Below, piece after piece: positions 5,291-8,061 of a DNA stretch of 8,061 bases; the first letter of the stretch is position 1; each line of letters starts with the position of its first letter. The notes under the pieces are model-generated. The model did not search any database. It was not told where the DNA came from and saw nothing but the letters and a program-made list of their open reading frames with translations. A program made the position numbers and the translations under genes. The DNA comes from Lachnospiraceae bacterium (lineage in GTDB: Bacteria; Bacillota_A; Clostridia; Lachnospirales; Lachnospiraceae): contig VSOD01000192.1 in assembly GCA_009774655.1 (NCBI GenBank), positions 1 to 8,061 on the forward strand. Reading direction: 5' to 3'.

Positions 5291-7042
5291 TCAAACAGAA
5301 ATCTTATACAGATTAAACCAATATCTCTCCAAAAGACAGCTGCCTGTCTCCTCGACCTGCAGTCCCTTTGCCGCCCACTCTTCTACAATATCGTCGCGGC
5401 TGTTAAAACTGCCAAAAAACCAGACCGTCCGCCCATCTTCACACCATTTACGCAGCGCATCGGTCTCCTCCACCGTCCCAAAGGGCCTTATGATGTCCTG
5501 GATCAGTGTTTCCGGCGTGCCGCACCAGAGATAACTGTCCGTTTCTTCCGGCAGATAATATGCCGTCACAGCCTGCACCTGGTCAAAATTATAGATCACT
5601 ACGTCCCCGGGCGCAATGGAAGATAATGCCGTCTCCGTCTCTTTCATCAGCCGGATCTTATACTCCTCTTCTCCCATAAACGCACGGTAATCCCGCAGCC
5701 CGACAACCACCACGAACAGAAGCGCCGCCGCCGGCAGCATTTTGAAAAAACCGCCTCTGCCTTCCGCACCGGCCTCCGGTATGCCCGCCGGCCAGATCTC
5801 ATGCAGTCCCGCCGCAAAGCTCAGCCAGAAACATCCCATGGCCGGGATCATATAACGGTACACAAAAACCGGACGCAGCAGCATGGACGCGGCAAAACCA
5901 AACAGGATCACCCCGGCCAGCACGCCCGGCCCGGCCAGCATAAAAAAGATCCGGGAAGACGCAGCGCCGTTTTCTCTGCCATTATGGCAGCTTTTTATCA
6001 AAAAATGCACCTGACGGACCATGACTGCCGCATAGATGCCCGTCATCACCACCGCCAGCACCACATTCAGCGTATCGTTCGTAAAAGCAGGCTTCATCAG
6101 AAACTTCACGCACCCACCAAAGGTCCGCCAACTGAGCGGCAAAATCCAGTAATTGGCATTGACTGCCGTCACCTGCCGGTACAGGGCAACAAGCCAGGGG
6201 GTATACCCGGCCGCTGCTGCTGCCACCCAGAGAAACCATTCCCGGATCCTGCGCCTGTCTCTTCGCAGCAGCTCCAACAGTACATACAGAAAGACCATGG
6301 CTGCCGCCACCGCTGCAAAATACTGGGTATAGGCGGCCGCCAGAGCATAGCAGGCCATCGCCGCACCGTGCAGCTTCTGACGCATCCCCTTTGTCCTGCC
6401 ACTGTCGCCGCCCTCCTCGCCTTTCGGCCTGTCCGCTGCCCCATATGCGGCTGCGGAAGGTCTGCCGTGGTGGCAATCTTCCTTATCCTCCGGTCCCTGC
6501 ACCGCTCCGTATCCGTGCAGAAAAGCCGCCGTCACAAACAGAAGCGCCCAGCTGTACATCCGCACTTCCACCGTATAACCGCTCAGCTGCGGCATGGAAA
6601 CCACACAGAACAGGAATACGCCCCCGGTAAAAATCCCGAATCTTTTCCGGATAAAAGTCACACTGTAGAGCAGCAATACAAAATAAGGCAGCACCGAGAC
6701 CATTTTGGCCGCGGCGACGGCGTGCACGCCCGGCAAAATCAGTTTACATAAGTCCACAAAGAACTTGGTGATCATATAGTACAACGGCGGGTGCACATCC
6801 CGCGCCGTCAGCTCCACCAGCTCTCCGTAAGAATGACCGATCATTCCCACGGTAAAGAGCTCGTCATACCAGATATCATTGCTGAAACACAGCACAAGGC
6901 TCCTTCCAAGCAGTACCACGCTGACGCCAAGCAAAAGATATCCCAGGATATCCCTGCCAGGCACATAAGCGCTCCTGCCATTCCGGTGCCCTATGGTGCG
7001 TCCGCCGTCACCGTTTCCCGGCATCCTTTTATTTCTTCTCAT
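5291..7042 (-). CDS. Multi-pass membrane glycosyltransferase, GT39/PMT-ArnT type (GT-C fold)
   Basis: 583 aa with many hydrophobic segments. The GT-C signature is present: after the first membrane helix (about 34-52) comes NDIWYDELFT (Asp60-Glu61, the catalytic acidic pair position), then RDVHPPLYYMITKFF (His84, 'HPPLYY') and the GYTVEVRMYSW motif (Glu159, Arg161, Tyr163). The YTQYFAAVAA helix and RPVFVYRYMIPA (about 390-401) are also typical. Such enzymes move a sugar from a polyprenyl-phosphate donor to a lipid or protein acceptor outside the membrane; donor and acceptor cannot be told here. The C-terminal about 135 residues form a soluble domain. Odd point: a hydrophilic Gly/Asp/Lys-rich insertion at about 183-225 between two helices. 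The start at 7042 overlaps the thrS end by 14 bp, which suggests translational coupling; Met7 (7024) is an alternative start. Confidence 0.88.
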   Translation of the reverse strand: MRRNKRMPGNGDGGRTIGHRNGRSAYVPGRDILGYLLLGVSVVLLGRSLVLCFSNDIWYDELFTVGMIGHSYGELVELTARDVHPPLYYMITKFFVDLCKLILPGVHAVAAAKMVSVLPYFVLLLYSVTFIRKRFGIFTGGVFLFCVVSMPQLSGYTVEVRMYSWALLFVTAAFLHGYGAVQGPEDKEDCHHGRPSAAAYGAADRPKGEEGGDSGRTKGMRQKLHGAAMACYALAAAYTQYFAAVAAAMVFLYVLLELLRRDRRRIREWFLWVAAAAAGYTPWLVALYRQVTAVNANYWILPLSWRTFGGCVKFLMKPAFTNDTLNVVLAVVMTGIYAAVMVRQVHFLIKSCHNGRENGAASSRIFFMLAGPGVLAGVILFGFAASMLLRPVFVYRYMIPAMGCFWLSFAAGLHEIWPAGIPEAGAEGRGGFFKMLPAAALLFVVVVGLRDYRAFMGEEEYKIRLMKETETALSSIAPGDVVIYNFDQVQAVTAYYLPEETDSYLWCGTPETLIQDIIRPFGTVEETDALRKWCEDGRTVWFFGSFNSRDDIVEEWAAKGLQVEETGSCLLERYWFNLYKISV

Positions 7043-8061
7043 CCTGAGGCACTTCCTGTCTGATCTCCTTCGTCCGGATCTCCTTACAGATCTGGTCGAT
7101 AAACGTCTGCAGCGGCTTTACGCCCTCGTCGCCCGCATAACGGCTTCTCACGGATACGGTCTTATCCTCCGCCTCCTGCGCGCCGACCACCAGCATATAC
7201 GGCACCTTGGCAAGTCTCGCCTCCCTGATCTTAAAGCCGATCTTTTCGGAGCGGTTGTCACAGGTCACATCAATATCATTCCGCGCCAGTTCCTTTCGCA
7301 CTTCTTCCGCATAGTCTTCATATTTCTCGGAGATCGGCAGGATACGCACCTGTTCCGGACACAGCCAGGTCGGGAATTTGCCTGCATATTTCTCGATCAG
7401 CCACGCCAGTGTCCGCTCATAGCAGCCCAGCGATGTTCTGTGAATGATACAGGGCCGCACTTTGTCGCCGTTCTGGTCGATAAAATACATGTCGAACTGC
7501 TCCGCCAAAAGCGCATCCCACTGGATTGTGATCATGGTGTCCTCTTTGCCGTATACATTCTTCGCATTGATGTCCACCTTTGGCCCGTAGAAAGCAGCCT
7601 CACCCACATCTTCCACGAAGGGCAGATCCAGCTCGGTAAGGATATTGCGGATATGCTCTTCTGTCTCATTCCAAACCGCAGGCTCCCCGATATATTTGCC
7701 CGGATTCTCCGGATCCCATTTCGACAGATGCCAGGTGATATCGTCCAGCAGCCCTAAGGTTGACATAACATATTTTGCCAGTGCGATACAACCCTTGAAT
7801 TCCTCCACCATCTGATCCGGTCTCACCACCAGATGACCCTCCGAGATCGTGAACTGGCGCACACGGGTCAGCCCGTGCATCTCACCCGAATCCTCATTTC
7901 TGAAAAGTGTGGAAGTCTCACCGTAACGGATCGGCAGATCCCGGTAAGAATGCTGCGTATTCTTATAGCAATAATACTGGAAAGGACAGGTCATGGGACG
8001 CAGGGCAAACACTTCTTTGTCCTTCTCCTCGTCACCCAGCACGAACATGCCTTCCTTATAG
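7029..8061 (-). CDS. thrS: Threonyl-tRNA synthetase, C-terminal part (5' end beyond the window)
   Basis: The frame is open to the right edge; the residues before the first internal Met read YKEG, so the true start lies outside the window. About 343 aa are seen: most of the class II catalytic core and the anticodon-binding domain. Visible are ALRPMTCP (first zinc ligand Cys), motif 2 FRNEDSGEMHGLTRVRQF, SEGHLVV (second zinc ligand His), AFYGPKVDI, TIQWD, IHRTSLGCYER (third zinc ligand His and motif 3 Arg) and the anticodon-binding domain beginning at about FPTWLCPEQVRILPIS. The sequence departs from the E. coli type (PMTCP for PMNCP, QYYCY for HVQIF), resembling a second ThrRS group found in Clostridia. 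It charges tRNA-Thr in the cytosol. Its stop (7031-7029) overlaps the following glycosyltransferase start. Any T-box leader would lie outside the window. Confidence 0.96.
   Translation of the reverse strand, partial: YKEGMFVLGDEEKDKEVFALRPMTCPFQYYCYKNTQHSYRDLPIRYGETSTLFRNEDSGEMHGLTRVRQFTISEGHLVVRPDQMVEEFKGCIALAKYVMSTLGLLDDITWHLSKWDPENPGKYIGEPAVWNETEEHIRNILTELDLPFVEDVGEAAFYGPKVDINAKNVYGKEDTMITIQWDALLAEQFDMYFIDQNGDKVRPCIIHRTSLGCYERTLAWLIEKYAGKFPTWLCPEQVRILPISEKYEDYAEEVRKELARNDIDVTCDNRSEKIGFKIREARLAKVPYMLVVGAQEAEDKTVSVRSRYAGDEGVKPLQTFIDQICKEIRTKEIRQEVPQDEKK

Noticed and set aside
5801..6751. + strand frame of 316 codons opposite the glycosyltransferase
   Set aside because: His/Arg/Gln-rich translation typical of the antisense of a membrane-protein gene, with no start signals.

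Overview
The window looks like chromosomal DNA of a low-to-moderate GC Firmicute, most likely a gut Clostridia/Lachnospiraceae member. The reasons are strong AGGAGG-type ribosome binding sites, AT-rich gaps between moderately GC-rich genes, a DUF1540 cysteine-rich protein, a Firmicutes-style infC-rpmI-rplT operon with a long attenuator leader, and a clostridial-type ThrRS. The family assignment is inference from gene content and protein character; no database search was run.

Layout. A tRNA-Pro gene (184-256, anticodon AGG) with its own promoter and terminator lies on the + strand at the left end. All protein genes are on the - strand. Read in their own direction (right to left) they are: thrS (cut by the right edge), a GT39/PMT-like multi-pass membrane glycosyltransferase whose start overlaps the end of thrS, a two-repeat DUF1540 protein, a lipoprotein with an Ala/Glu-rich linker, the translation operon infC-rpmI-rplT (IF3, L35, L20) behind a promoter and about 200-nt leader, then pepD (M20 aminoacyl-histidine dipeptidase) and a YbgC/4HBT acyl-CoA thioesterase. 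At the extreme left edge there is a possible broken gene start on the - strand.

How it works together. Most of the window is core translation machinery: ThrRS, tRNA-Pro, IF3, L35 and L20. The infC leader carries a consensus -35 promoter, a 10-bp intrinsic terminator just before the infC ribosome binding site, and a 9-nt segment near the predicted 5' end of the RNA that is complementary to the terminator loop and 3' arm. This is the architecture of an L20-controlled attenuator. infC itself is best read as starting at an AUU codon placed 7 nt after GGAGGG. IF3 would then control its own initiation, and L20 would control the whole operon by premature termination. The cell-envelope pair (glycosyltransferase, lipoprotein) and the DUF1540 protein sit between thrS and infC with no convincing terminator between them.

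I found no CRISPR array, mobile element, phage gene, toxin-antitoxin pair or other undescribed multi-gene system. The most interesting points are regulatory: the infC leader and AUU start, and a tRNA-Pro with A34.
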